A DNA stretch of 26,565 bases from UBA2256 sp964453055 (GCA_964453055.1 CAYVOD010000018.1:1-26565), one strand, 5' to 3'. Shown: positions 7,117 through 16,192, counted from the first letter of the stretch. Notes: a model not told the origin generated them from the letters alone. Translations and numbers: made by a program.

Positions 7117-8505
7117 TTAAAAGCTTTTTCTAATCAAGCCCTGGACAGACACCCGGACCGCCTTCCTGGCTGGCAGAAGCGAGACTATGGCGCTGAGAAC
7201 GACGCAGAGCACGACTATTCCGCCTATTTGGCTTAGGTTGAGGGAAACCGGAATTACCTCTAAGTAATAGGCGGGATCGAGAAGCTTAAGGGTTACCGCC
7301 TGATGCCCGGCCAGGCGAGCGATCGCCGAACTTCCAAGATTGAGAAGCCACTCCAGTGCCCGGATCAGGTTATTCACGTTGAGAGATACCAGAAGGCCTA
7401 CGGCGAGGCCGATAAAGGTTCCGAGGCTGCCCGTCAACAGTCCGGCGCCTACGAAAACCCTCCTGATTGCCCCGTCGGTGGCGCCGAAGCTCCTGAGCAC
7501 CGCTATATCCATGGAGCGTTCCACGACGAAGGTGGAAAGGCAAGAGCCGAGATTGATCGCGGCCACCAGAAGGGCAATGCCCATTATAAAGAGAAGCGTG
7601 GTTTTTGTTGTGCCGAAGGATGCGTACAGGTTGCGTTCGACCTCTGGCCAGGTTCTGGCTAGATAGGAATCGAACCAAAGCGGGTAGAGCCGGTCAAGAT
7701 TATCGGATATAGCCGTCCTGATCTCCCCTAGGGTATTGGAATAGGGATTTTCGACTTTTATGCCCATGAAAGAATAACAGGAGGAGTACACGAGAATGCG
7801 TTGCCCCGCCTGAGGGCTGATGAAGGCCCAGATAGCGTCCAGGTCCCTGTAACCCGCGCTGACAATGCCGGACACCCTGAAGAAAGAAAGCCTGGGTCTA
7901 TACCCCGCGAATCCCTCCGATGCTGTCGACGCTTCGGCGGCCTGGTTGGGAGTGATGACAGTAAGCTGGTCCCCCACGGAAAGCTTAAGCTTTTCCGCGA
8001 GCGCCGAGCCTATGACGATGTCTCTGTTGCCCTTGGGTATCGCGCTGCCTTCCAGTGTGGACAGGTAGGACTGAGTGCCCGAATCCTGGAAGAACCGCGG
8101 GTCCACCGCTCTGAGCATGACGGCGTTGCTCCCGGACGCCGAAACAGCCACGGCGCTTCCGTTGCTCTCCAACAGGGCAGAGACCACGCCGGGTATGGAT
8201 TCGACTGCGGCGAGGCCAGTCGCGGCTTCTTCCATGCCGAAGCCATCGGGCACGGCGACCTGGACATGATAGGTTTTCGTTTCTATATATCGACGAGTGA
8301 TGCCTTCTATCATTCCATCGGAGACCACCAGGACGAGCAGCAACGGTACAAGGCTTATCCCTATCCCCAGGATCGCCCCTCCCAGCCCATGGGAAGACCT
8401 AAGTCTTGGGCCTGAAGCGTCCTTGCCCTGTTTCGCGGCTTTCCCGCCGGCTTTCTTTCCAAGGAGCATGCGCGCTGCGACAAACACCAGCGGAGAGGGA
8501 TTCAT
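7117..8505 (-). CDS. lolE: LolE-type lipoprotein-release ABC transporter permease
   Basis: Inner-membrane permease of the LolCDE complex, which extracts outer-membrane lipoproteins and passes them to LolA. The 462-aa protein has the FtsX/LolC-E layout: one N-terminal membrane segment (about 43-62), a periplasmic domain of about 230 residues, then three C-terminal membrane segments. The cytoplasmic loop VERSMDIAVLRSFGATDGAI after the second segment is typical. A Gly/Lys-rich insert of about 25 residues lies before the first membrane segment. Its ATG overlaps the lolD stop in ATGA (8502-8505). LolE rather than LolC is inferred from its place as the third gene of the set. Confidence 0.85.
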   Translation of the reverse strand: MNPSPLVFVAARMLLGKKAGGKAAKQGKDASGPRLRSSHGLGGAILGIGISLVPLLLVLVVSDGMIEGITRRYIETKTYHVQVAVPDGFGMEEAATGLAAVESIPGVVSALLESNGSAVAVSASGSNAVMLRAVDPRFFQDSGTQSYLSTLEGSAIPKGNRDIVIGSALAEKLKLSVGDQLTVITPNQAAEASTASEGFAGYRPRLSFFRVSGIVSAGYRDLDAIWAFISPQAGQRILVYSSCYSFMGIKVENPYSNTLGEIRTAISDNLDRLYPLWFDSYLARTWPEVERNLYASFGTTKTTLLFIMGIALLVAAINLGSCLSTFVVERSMDIAVLRSFGATDGAIRRVFVGAGLLTGSLGTFIGLAVGLLVSLNVNNLIRALEWLLNLGSSAIARLAGHQAVTLKLLDPAYYLEVIPVSLNLSQIGGIVVLCVVLSAIVSLLPARKAVRVSVQGLIRKSF

Positions 8506-9206
8506 AGGGCTTGCAAAAGGCCCTGGACCAGGGCGAATCGAACCTTGGCCTTCGCTGCCAGGTCCTTGTCGTGGGTGGCGAGCACGATACTCGCGCCTGT
8601 GATTGAGGGAAGCTCGAAAAGCAGCTGGCTGACTGCGGACGCGTTCTCTGCATCTAGGTTGCCGGTGGGTTCGTCGGCGAGGATGAGCCTTGGATCGTTC
8701 ACCAGGGCCCGGGCGATCGCCGCCCGCTGGCGCTCTCCTCCGGAAAGTTCCGAGGGAAAATGATCAAGCCGCCCCTCCAGGCCAACCTTGATCAAAAGCT
8801 GCCCGGCTTTTTCCCAGGCCTTCTTCCTTCCCAGCCCCGCCATGTATGCGGGAAGAGCTACGTTCTCCAGGGCCGTAAAATCCTTGAGCAGGTAATGGAA
8901 TTGAAATACGAAGCCTATGACCTTGGTCCTGAAGAGTGGAAGTTCTTTTTCGGCGAGGCGATGTAGTTGGTAGCCCCCAACCTTGAGTTCTCCTGCCTCG
9001 AAGCGCTCTATTCCTCCAAGTATGGATAGTAACGTGCTTTTACCCGAGCCCGAGGCTCCGACTATTGAGCAGGAGCTCCCGGCCGGCAGCTCCATCTCTA
9101 AGCCCCGGAGAACCTGTAGAGTTTCAGCCTTGCTGGTAAAATTCTTTATGAGTCCTTTGCAGCTTATGGCCCCGTCGGAAACGCCCGGGATACCGTTTTT
9201 ATTCAT
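8502..9206 (-). CDS. lolD: LolD-type lipoprotein-release ABC transporter ATPase
   Basis: Cytoplasmic ATPase of LolCDE. The 234 aa match the usual LolD length. Seen: Walker A GASGSGKST (50-58), Q-loop FVFQFHYLL (about 99-107), ABC signature LSGGERQR (154-161), Walker B LILADEP (174-180) followed by TGNLD, and the H-loop ATHD near residue 214. The ATG has GGAGG nine bases upstream. It overlaps the end of lolC by 8 bp (ATGAATAA) and the start of lolE by 4 bp, so the three subunits are likely co-translated in equal amounts. Confidence 0.92.
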   Translation of the reverse strand: MNKNGIPGVSDGAISCKGLIKNFTSKAETLQVLRGLEMELPAGSSCSIVGASGSGKSTLLSILGGIERFEAGELKVGGYQLHRLAEKELPLFRTKVIGFVFQFHYLLKDFTALENVALPAYMAGLGRKKAWEKAGQLLIKVGLEGRLDHFPSELSGGERQRAAIARALVNDPRLILADEPTGNLDAENASAVSQLLFELPSITGASIVLATHDKDLAAKAKVRFALVQGLLQAL

Positions 9207-10491
9207 TTCTGAAAACCTCCGAGGGACTTGCCGCCGACACCCTTCTGGCTGCGGCGAAGGCCGCGATCCCGGTGGAAGCGACCGCGAGCGCCACGATGAA
9301 TATCAACTCCCCGCCGGAAATGGATACCGGTATCCGGTCGATATAATAGTGAGCCGGAGAAAACAGGCGGTAATTTCCGCCTGGCCCGCCGATCCCCATC
9401 CAGCGAAGCAAGGCCGCTGCGGCCTTGAGAAAACTGGAGAAAGCTTCGACGATGGGATTTACGTTGTAGGCTGCCAGAAGCCCTAAAGCCGCGCCGGCGA
9501 GGGCGCCTCCTACGCCGACCCAAAGCCCGTCCAGCAGGAAAATGCTCCGCACGTCGGCATCGCTCGCGCCGAAGGACTTTATCACGGCGATATCAGCCAT
9601 CTTCCCCGCAATATTCCTTTTCATCGAATGGAAGATGTTTATGCCCACCACGACGAATATCAGGCTTACCAGCAGCATCATCACGGTCTTCTCCGTCCTG
9701 AGCGCCCCGAAGAAGCTCCGGTTGTATTCCCGCCAGCTTACGATCTTCCGCTCCCCTTGCCCCAGGGCCGCGCTTATCGCGGCGATCATCCTCTGGTCGT
9801 CGAAACGCTTGTCCAGCTTGATGCCTACGGTCCAGTCTGATGAATCGAAGAGTTGTTCGATGGTCTTTCCCTCTTCGTAGCTCAAAAATGCCATGGTCGA
9901 ATCGAACTCGTAATAGCCGGAATCAAAAAGCGACTGGACGCCCATCTCTAGGGCGATCGGAACGACTCCTTCGTCCTCGGTTTGTTTCATGCCGAAAAGC
10001 CTGATGGTCGAACCTGGGTCGGCGCCCAGGGCGGCGGCCGCTTCTTTGCCGAGGCTCAAGCCTTTGGGCTGGGGAAGCTTTTCTCCCTCAGACAAGCCTA
10101 AGGCCGCCGCCAGGCCGGGATCGAAGCTTTCGCTGTCCGGCTCGAAGGCGCGCAGAGAGAGACTCATCGTAGTCCCCGAAGGGCCTATCGCCAAAACCTG
10201 GGTTTCCTTGAAACGTAGGGCAGATCGCAGGCCTTTGATCGAACGCAGAGCTGTCATGGCTGAGTCATCGATCGGCCCGGGCGAGCTTATTCGCAGGTGA
10301 AAGCTCGATATTTCCAGGATCGAATCTATGTACCCTTTCTGAAGCCCACCCATCACGCCGATCACGATAATGAGGGCTGCCACCCCAGCGGCGATTCCCG
10401 CGGCGGCGAGAGTTGCCCTGCGGAGAGACATCCTGCGCCTACTGGAAAAGCCCCAGCGGGCGGCGGCGAACAGCCGGGATTCCAGGGTCAT
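9199..10491 (-). CDS. lolC: LolC-type lipoprotein-release ABC transporter permease
   Basis: Partner permease of the LolCDE complex. The 430 aa begin with a basic segment followed by a membrane helix (about 26-48, ending in VMGGLQKG), then a periplasmic domain, and three C-terminal membrane helices. The cytoplasmic KMADIAVIKSFGASDADV loop matches the family. It lies 2 bp after ftsY and overlaps lolD by 8 bp. It is related to but clearly different from the LolE protein downstream. C versus E naming rests on gene order. Confidence 0.86.
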   Translation of the reverse strand: MTLESRLFAAARWGFSSRRRMSLRRATLAAAGIAAGVAALIIVIGVMGGLQKGYIDSILEISSFHLRISSPGPIDDSAMTALRSIKGLRSALRFKETQVLAIGPSGTTMSLSLRAFEPDSESFDPGLAAALGLSEGEKLPQPKGLSLGKEAAAALGADPGSTIRLFGMKQTEDEGVVPIALEMGVQSLFDSGYYEFDSTMAFLSYEEGKTIEQLFDSSDWTVGIKLDKRFDDQRMIAAISAALGQGERKIVSWREYNRSFFGALRTEKTVMMLLVSLIFVVVGINIFHSMKRNIAGKMADIAVIKSFGASDADVRSIFLLDGLWVGVGGALAGAALGLLAAYNVNPIVEAFSSFLKAAAALLRWMGIGGPGGNYRLFSPAHYYIDRIPVSISGGELIFIVALAVASTGIAAFAAARRVSAASPSEVFRNE

Positions 10492-10493
10492 CG

Positions 10494-11357
10494 CTAAAAA
10501 CCTATGAATTCGTCGAGAAAGCCGTCGGGATCGAAGCTGGCGAAGTCGGCGTAGCCCTCACCCGTGCCCACGAAGAGCGTCGCAAGGCCGAACTGCCTGG
10601 CGAGGCTCAGGACCATGCCGCCCTTGGCGGTCGAATCATGCTTGCTCAATATGACACCGTCAAGCTTTACCGCTTGATGAAAGGTCTCGGCTTGACGCAT
10701 TCCGTTTTGTCCGGTGGTCGAATCGAGGACGAGAATTTTTCGGTATAACGCCCCGGGCGCGCGTTGGGCGATCACCTTGTTCATCTTTTCCAGTTCTTTT
10801 ACCAGGTCGGCCCGCGTATGCATTCGGCCGGCCGTATCGGCTATGACTAAGCCCGGGCCTTGGGTGCCTGCGGCCTCTATGGCGTCCCAGAGGACGGCGG
10901 CCGCGTCGGCGCCTTGATGCTGGGCTACCACGCGTATATTCGTGCGCTGCCCATGGATCTTGAGTTGTTCCACCGCGGCGGCCCTGAATGTATCACCCGC
11001 CGCCAGGACGATGTTTTCTACTCCCTTTCGCTGCTCCCAGACGGCGAGCTTCGCGCAGGAGGTGGTTTTCCCGACGCCGTTCACTCCCAGTAGAAGGCAG
11101 ATGTTCAGGGCTTTATCGTCCAGGTGGAGCTCGGCCTTGAGGGCGTAAGGACGCAGGAGTTCCTTGAGAAGCTTTCGGGCCCCGTCTGGGCTGTCCACCC
11201 TGTTTTTCCTGCACTCGCTTTTCAGAGAATCCACGATCTCGAAGGCGAAGGCCGCTCCAAGGTCTCCCTCAACCAGAAGGTCGGCCAGATCCTCGAAGAC
11301 ATCATCGTCGAGGTTTTTTTTTCTAAATATGGCTTTTATCCTGTCAGCAAATCCCAT
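10494..11357 (-). CDS. ftsY: Signal recognition particle receptor FtsY
   Basis: SRP receptor GTPase that docks ribosome-nascent chain-Ffh complexes at the membrane. The 287-aa protein is essentially the NG domain only and lacks the long acidic A domain of E. coli FtsY. Seen: P-loop GVNGVGKTTSCAKLA (91-105), GDTFRAAAVEQL (121-132), DTAGRMHTRADLVKEL (174-189), and the base-recognition motif SKHDSTAKGG (238-247), where most members have TKLDGTAKGG. The ATG has GGAG six bases upstream. It is 21 bp after an exported protein gene and 2 bp before lolC, fitting an envelope-biogenesis grouping. Confidence 0.95.
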   Translation of the reverse strand: MGFADRIKAIFRKKNLDDDVFEDLADLLVEGDLGAAFAFEIVDSLKSECRKNRVDSPDGARKLLKELLRPYALKAELHLDDKALNICLLLGVNGVGKTTSCAKLAVWEQRKGVENIVLAAGDTFRAAAVEQLKIHGQRTNIRVVAQHQGADAAAVLWDAIEAAGTQGPGLVIADTAGRMHTRADLVKELEKMNKVIAQRAPGALYRKILVLDSTTGQNGMRQAETFHQAVKLDGVILSKHDSTAKGGMVLSLARQFGLATLFVGTGEGYADFASFDPDGFLDEFIGF

Positions 11358-11378
11358 GCTTACTCCATTTCCAAAAAT

Positions 11379-12554
11379 TTATCTCGATAAACGCAACAAA
11401 TCCACGAGTGCGATTATTGTATCAACGCTGAAACCAAGACTTAAGGCGATCGAAAATCCTGCGAAAGCCCCGGATCCGTAATAGGCGGATTCGGGCTTGG
11501 CATACCTAAGATAGGCTTCCTGAACGGAAGCGAAATTTCCGACCGAGAGCGCACTCACCGGAAGGCTTACAAGGAAACGCCCCAGCGCCGCGCTGAAGCG
11601 GGTCTTCGCTTTTTTAAATGCCTCCTCTTCCTTCCACTCCAGTACCTTGCTCGATTCCCTGAAATCCTCCGCCGGAACGGGTCCTGCGAGTCGTCTCATG
11701 GGGGCCTGGATTTGCCCGTAGGTGAAGGGAGCGGGGTTCACCACCTCAAGCTCAGTGTCTTCGTATCCTTCGGCGGTGATTGTAAAAACATGGGAACCGG
11801 TCGTGAAGAGGAAAATCCTCGAACCCTGGACGAAATAAAAAGCGTCCTCTCCCGGAGGGCCCACTATGCTCACCTCGCCGAAGACTTTGGTCTCGAGATC
11901 GAAGACGCTCAAATTCCGGCCTGAAATCCAGGAAACGATTCTGGCCAGGAAAATTTCGTTAAGTCTCTCAAGCTCGTCGATTGCCGAATCCTTGCGATAG
12001 TACGCCGCCGGTTCGGCTGAGCCTTTTTCGTAATATAGCAGAAGCATTTCCAGGCCTTTGGGCGTCTGGGAATAAAGCCCAGCGACATACCCGCCCAGGC
12101 CACGGATTGCATCCACGTCAATTCTCGGATCGTAAAACCGATCATCATTGGCCTTGGCGCCGAATTCCACGCTTGCCTCGGAGTCTTCGCCGGAACTTGG
12201 CTGCTGCCCATGGTAGAAACCCAAGGGTTCCAGGCGACTTGCAAGAATTTCAGGAAGCGTAACGGATAAGGCGGTCTCACCTCTTTCGAGGGCTAAGGCC
12301 GCAAGGGCATCGATGCTGATTCCCTCGGGAACGAGGTTTTCAAGCTCAGGCAAGGAGAGAGGGAAAAAGAGCCCAAGCCCTAATTTCAGCGTTTCGGGCA
12401 GAGGGGTAACTGGGTTACCCTTCGAGGAGCCTTGCGCATGAGAGAGCGATTGCTCCTGAGCGGACAAAGAGCAAGGGAAGGCATAGAGAAAAAGAGCTAG
12501 CGATACGAAGGCGAAGTATGGCCGAAGGCCGTTCTTCCTAGACTTCCTCATCAT
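11379..12554 (-). CDS. Exported protein of unknown function with a PEGA-like segment
   Basis: I do not recognise this 391-aa protein. It begins with a basic N-terminus and a hydrophobic stretch (about 12-32) ending in SLSAQ, which looks like a signal peptide cut after Ala; no lipobox is seen. Residues about 80-110 resemble a helical motif with ALALERGE. Residues about 232-272 look like a PEGA or carboxypeptidase-regulatory beta fold (FTTGSHVFTITAEGYEDTEL). A charged region (about 305-322) is followed by a weakly hydrophobic C-terminus (about 360-387) that could anchor in a membrane. The ATG overlaps the prfB end by 17 bp and no good Shine-Dalgarno is seen, so coupling to prfB is likely. It sits next to ftsY and lolCDE, suggesting an envelope role, but this is only context. 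Confidence 0.8.
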   Translation of the reverse strand: MMRKSRKNGLRPYFAFVSLALFLYAFPCSLSAQEQSLSHAQGSSKGNPVTPLPETLKLGLGLFFPLSLPELENLVPEGISIDALAALALERGETALSVTLPEILASRLEPLGFYHGQQPSSGEDSEASVEFGAKANDDRFYDPRIDVDAIRGLGGYVAGLYSQTPKGLEMLLLYYEKGSAEPAAYYRKDSAIDELERLNEIFLARIVSWISGRNLSVFDLETKVFGEVSIVGPPGEDAFYFVQGSRIFLFTTGSHVFTITAEGYEDTELEVVNPAPFTYGQIQAPMRRLAGPVPAEDFRESSKVLEWKEEEAFKKAKTRFSAALGRFLVSLPVSALSVGNFASVQEAYLRYAKPESAYYGSGAFAGFSIALSLGFSVDTIIALVDLLRLSR

Positions 12555-13672
12555 CGCTGTCCACGGCGGCGACCCCGCCCTTCCACCGCCATCGCAGGTA
12601 GTTCTCTATGAAGGGGTCTATATCGCCATCCATAACCGCCTGAACGTTGCCAAGGGAAAACTTGGTCCTATGGTCCTTTACCAAGGTATAAGGCTGGAAG
12701 ACGTAGGATCGTATCTGCGAACCCCAGGCGATTTCCTTTTTATCGGACTGGAATTTTTCGTTTTCCTTTTCCTTTTCCTGGCGGTAGTATTCGTACAACC
12801 TGGACTTGAGCACACTCATGGCCACGTCTTTGTTCTTGTACTGGCTCCGCTCGTTCTGGCAAGTCACGACTATTCCCGTCGCGAGATGGGTTATGCGCAC
12901 CGCCGAATCGGTCTTGTTGACCTTCTGGCCGCCCGCGCCACCGGACCTGTAGGTATCGATGCGTATATCCTCTGGCCGAATGTCGATGGTTATTGAATCG
13001 TCAAGCACGGGAAGCACGTAGAGAGAAGCGAAGGAAGTATGCCTGCGGGCGTTGGCGTCAAAGGGTGAAATCCTCACCAACCTGTGCACGCCGCCCTCTC
13101 CCCTCAGGTACCCGTAGGCGTATGAACCGCTTATCTGCAGGGTCGCCGACTTGACCCCGCCTTCGGCTTCGAGCAGATCGATCACCTCGGTGCTGAATCC
13201 CCTTCGCTCAGCCCACCGTGTATACATTCGCAGGAGCATGCTGGCCCAATCGCAGGCTTCCGTGCCTCCGGATCCTGCGTGGATTGACACATAGGCGTCC
13301 GATGAATCGGCCTCCCCGGAAAGTAGTTCCAATACGACAGCCTTGTCGAAGCGTTCCTTGATAGTATGGTAGTTCTGCTTGATATCTTCTTCCAGGTCGG
13401 CCTGATCCTCTTCGAGAGCCATGGCGATGAACTCCTGGAGGTTGCTTATATCGCCGCTCAGGGATCTCCAGGTTTCGAGCCTTTCCTTCGCCTGTTTTAT
13501 CGAGGCGAAGATACGACCGGCCTTGGCTGAATCATTCCAGAAATCTGGTTCGGTAGAAAGGCTTTCCTTTTCCTTTATCGATTTTTCGAGGGCGGCGGCG
13601 TCAAAGACGCCCCCAGATATCTTGAATTTCTTCCTTTAGCTCTTCTATGGGATTGTTCAGTTCTTCCAGCAT
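12538..13672 (-). CDS. prfB: Peptide chain release factor 2, with programmed +1 frameshift
   Basis: RF2 terminates translation at UGA and UAA. The gene is read in two frames. Codons 1-23 start at the ATG at 13672 (AAGGAG six bases upstream) and end in CTT before an in-frame TGA at 13601-13603. Shifting +1 there continues for 354 codons to the TAG at 12538, giving 377 aa, close to the usual length. The joined sequence reads WGRL-DAAALEK, and the second frame contains the conserved PDFWND, the SPF anticodon tripeptide (about residues 202-204) and the GGQ catalytic motif (about 247-249), almost the same numbering as E. coli RF2. Calling only the ORF from 13422 would lose about 83 residues. Autoregulation by RF2 level is the established role of such sites. 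Confidence 0.96.
13600..13614 (-). promoter_or_regulatory. prfB programmed +1 ribosomal frameshift site
   Basis: The minus strand reads GGGGG-CGT-CTT-TGA-C. This is the RF2 arrangement: a Shine-Dalgarno-like G run three bases before the slippery CUU, then UGA followed by C, a poor termination context. In E. coli the corresponding site is AGGGGGTATCTTTGAC. When RF2 is scarce the ribosome slips to the next frame and makes full-length RF2. Confidence 0.96.
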
Positions 13673-13706
13673 CACTATCTCCTTGGCTTTTACTTTACCC
13701 TGCGGA

Positions 13707-14504
13707 TCAGAATTTATAATAGAGTCTCAGCGCCCGCTCGAACAAACCCCAGGGAAGCAATCGCTTCAATGCGGGGACCGCTCGCTGGAAAGCGCCGCCG
13801 AAGCCGTATCGCAGCCTCGGATTTTTTTTAGCGAGGATTTTCATTACCAGGGGCCCGAGCCGTTCGGGGGGATAACCCTTTTCCTCGTCATTCCAGGCTA
13901 CCCGCATTGCCTTTTCAAATGCCTCCGCGTACTCCTGGGTAGGCTGGCTTTCAACCCGGCAATCCTGATGCCTGATATCTCCCGGCTGGACGAGGACCAC
14001 CTTGATACCGAAGCCTTTGAGCTCGGCTCTCAGGGATTCGCTCAAGCCCTCCAGGGCGAACTTGGAAGCTGAATAGGCGCCCTGGAAAGGAAGGCCTAGC
14101 GCGCCTCCCACGGAGCTGATGTTGACGATATGCCCCCCGCCCTGCTCTTTCATTCTGGGAATGACCGCACGGCTTACCAGCAAGGCTCCAAGGCAGTTCG
14201 TCCTCCAGCATTCCTCGAATTCCGAAAGCGGCATGGTCTCAGACACCCCGACGGCATGGAGCCCAGCGTTGTTTACCAATAGATCGATACGTTCTTCTTT
14301 TTTCAGGAGCAGGGCCAGCGCTTCCCGAACCGAAGCCGGATCGGTGATGTCCATCCGCAGCATCTCGATCGACGGCGAAGCCCGATTTTCGGCTGGCGGA
14401 GGGTTCCTGCTCGTTCCGTATACCCTGAATCCCTGTCCGAGCAAAAATTCGGCTAAAGCGGCGCCGATGCCCTTCGAGGCTCCTGTGACGAGGGCTACTT
14501 TCAT
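13707..14504 (-). CDS. Short-chain dehydrogenase/reductase
   Basis: A classical SDR oxidoreductase of 265 aa; the substrate is unknown. The NAD(P)-binding motif TGASKGIG is at 7-14, NNAG at 78-81, the catalytic Ser in NISSVGG (about 129-131), and YSASK at 144-148 supplies the Tyr and Lys. A Ser-Arg pair after the second strand (TSRNPP, about 31-36) suggests NADPH preference. The C-terminal end is basic and hydrophobic (LLPWGLFERALRLYYKF), as in SDRs acting on lipophilic substrates, but this is weak. The ATG has AAGGAG six bases upstream. The gene lies 83 bp after the mutarotase gene and 34 bp before prfB. Confidence 0.88.
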   Translation of the reverse strand: MKVALVTGASKGIGAALAEFLLGQGFRVYGTSRNPPPAENRASPSIEMLRMDITDPASVREALALLLKKEERIDLLVNNAGLHAVGVSETMPLSEFEECWRTNCLGALLVSRAVIPRMKEQGGGHIVNISSVGGALGLPFQGAYSASKFALEGLSESLRAELKGFGIKVVLVQPGDIRHQDCRVESQPTQEYAEAFEKAMRVAWNDEEKGYPPERLGPLVMKILAKKNPRLRYGFGGAFQRAVPALKRLLPWGLFERALRLYYKF

Positions 14505-14587
14505 CAGGTTCTCCTTATGCTGCGTGTAATGCCCAGGGTACTACGAAAACCTCTTGCTTGTCCTGCCTTTGCCGGTGTGAGAACAGC

Positions 14588-15622
14588 CTAATCCAGAGAA
14601 AACTGATACTCGGTCCGCTGCCGCCATGGAAGCCCAGGCTCGGCAATGCAGGAAGGGTAGTCATCCCGGTTGGGCGAATTGGGAAAAAATTGTGTTTCCA
14701 GGCAGACTCCATCATGAGGTCCGTAGACCGACCCGTTCTTTCCCTTTATGCCATCCAGATAGTTGCCCGTATAGAGCTGGACGCTGGGCATGCTTGTCCA
14801 CATTCGTAGGTTCCTTCCAGTATCCTGTTCCCAAAGATGGGCGAAAGGCCTTGCCTCGGCTATGCAATCCCCATCGATCACGAAGCAATGGTCATACCCC
14901 CCCTTCGTGACTCCTATGTCCCTGCCCAGTGTCTTGGGAATCCTAAAATCGAAGGGACCGCCCTCCACTGGGCGCGGCGGACCGTTCAACGGGATCAGCC
15001 GCGAGTCCACCGGCAGATATGCGGAACAGCGTAGCTCGAGGCGATGGTAGAGCACGGAGCCGCTGCCCTCGCCGCAAAGGTTGAAGTAGGCGTGATTGCA
15101 GAGGTTCAGAGGTGTTTTTCTGTCCGTGGCTGCCTCGTATTCAATAGTCATCCGCCCTTCGGGCTCTAGGACGACAAGACTGGCGACAGTGAGATTGCCC
15201 GGAAAACCCTCTTCGCCATCCGGACTTTTTAGCTCGAGCCGCAAGGCCGGGGAGCCCTTTATCGTATCCGTCTCGCCCTTCCACAGGCGACGACCGAATC
15301 CCCTCCTCCCTCCGTGGAGATGCTGGCCCGTACTCTCGGGAAAAAGCGTATACTCTTTTCCATCCAAGTCGAATTTCGCGTCCGCTATCCTGTTCGCGTA
15401 GCGGCCAACTGTGGAACCGAAATAGGGATGAGGACGAAGATAGGGATCCAAGCTGGAAAATCCAAGAAGTATATCGTCGGTCATCCCTCTTTTACCCGGC
15501 ATGGTAAAACCGAGCCAGGTGGCCCCGTAATCGGTCCAGGTCGCCCTAAACTCCCCAGCTTCGAGTATGTAGAGAGAGGTCTCCTCTCCTGAGGAAAGCT
15601 GTCCGAATGGCTTTTTGCGCAT
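14588..15622 (-). CDS. galM: Aldose 1-epimerase (galactose mutarotase family)
   Basis: Interconverts alpha and beta anomers of aldoses such as galactose or glucose. The 344 aa match the GalM fold throughout: YFGSTVGRYANRIADAKF (67-84), QHLHGG (100-105), NHAYFNL (176-182) with the acid His at H177, VQLYTGNYLDG (281-291), and CLETQFFPNSPNRDDYPS (307-324) with the expected base at E309. All catalytic positions look intact. The ATG follows AAGGAAG and is 24 bp after the kinase gene. No gal operon surrounds it, so it may serve general sugar metabolism. Confidence 0.93.
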   Translation of the reverse strand: MRKKPFGQLSSGEETSLYILEAGEFRATWTDYGATWLGFTMPGKRGMTDDILLGFSSLDPYLRPHPYFGSTVGRYANRIADAKFDLDGKEYTLFPESTGQHLHGGRRGFGRRLWKGETDTIKGSPALRLELKSPDGEEGFPGNLTVASLVVLEPEGRMTIEYEAATDRKTPLNLCNHAYFNLCGEGSGSVLYHRLELRCSAYLPVDSRLIPLNGPPRPVEGGPFDFRIPKTLGRDIGVTKGGYDHCFVIDGDCIAEARPFAHLWEQDTGRNLRMWTSMPSVQLYTGNYLDGIKGKNGSVYGPHDGVCLETQFFPNSPNRDDYPSCIAEPGLPWRQRTEYQFSLD

Positions 15623-15646
15623 CCTGCTTCCTTTATGAAGTTCGGG

Positions 15647-16192
15647 TTATCCTAAAGCGGCCTGCCGCGAGGCGAATGCCTTGACTATGAGCGAGGCTAT
15701 AGCTGAAGCATCCCAGCGCTCGGTGTCGATCACCAGGTGTGCTGATGACAAATCTTCGGTATCGATCCCGTAGATCTCCTTATACCTCCGCTGGTCGTCC
15801 TTATCCCTGGCGGCGGTAAACCGTGCGATAGCTTCCCTGTCTCCCCCTTCCCGGGAAAAGATCCTGTCCACCCTTACACCCTGGCTCGCCCGCAGGTAGA
15901 CTCTGAGGTCGGCGTCGCCTAAGAGCCACATGGCCAGCCTGGAACCGATCACGCAATCTTCACGATGCGCCAGTTCAACCTGCCGGGAGTCCAGCAGTCT
16001 GTCCCAGGAGGGATCATCCCTTGCTAGGGATAGAATCTCCGCCAGGCTCTTGCCCTCCTCCTCCGCCAGTTTCCTGAACGTGTAATTGATGAACTTCCTG
16101 CCGAGCATTTCCGCCACGAGGCGGGATACCGTGGTATTGCCGCAGCCCGATTTGCCGGAGATCGCGATGATCGACGTGCTTTGGGATTTCAT
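15647..16192 (-). CDS. Cytidylate kinase-like protein with altered P-loop
   Basis: A 181-aa P-loop kinase resembling the archaeal-type or Cmk2-like cytidylate kinases, distinct from the classical Cmk at 2552-3208. The N-terminus reads IIAISGKSGCGNTTVSRL, where the residue that is Lys in a Walker A motif is Asn (N19). FINYTFRKLAEEEGKSLAE follows the P-loop, as in this family. VIGSRLAMWLL, YLRASQGVRVDRI and DKDDQRRYKEIYGID are further matches to the NMP-kinase layout. Its ATG overlaps the yicC stop in ATGA (16189-16192). It may be a CMP kinase, or another nucleotide-dependent protein; activity cannot be read from the sequence. Confidence 0.8.
   Translation of the reverse strand: MKSQSTSIIAISGKSGCGNTTVSRLVAEMLGRKFINYTFRKLAEEEGKSLAEILSLARDDPSWDRLLDSRQVELAHREDCVIGSRLAMWLLGDADLRVYLRASQGVRVDRIFSREGGDREAIARFTAARDKDDQRRYKEIYGIDTEDLSSAHLVIDTERWDASAIASLIVKAFASRQAALG

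Noticed and set aside
12538..13422. prfB as a 294-aa ORF starting at 13422
   Set aside because: It lacks the N-terminal domain. The coding sequence continues upstream in the same frame to the frameshift site at 13600-13614.
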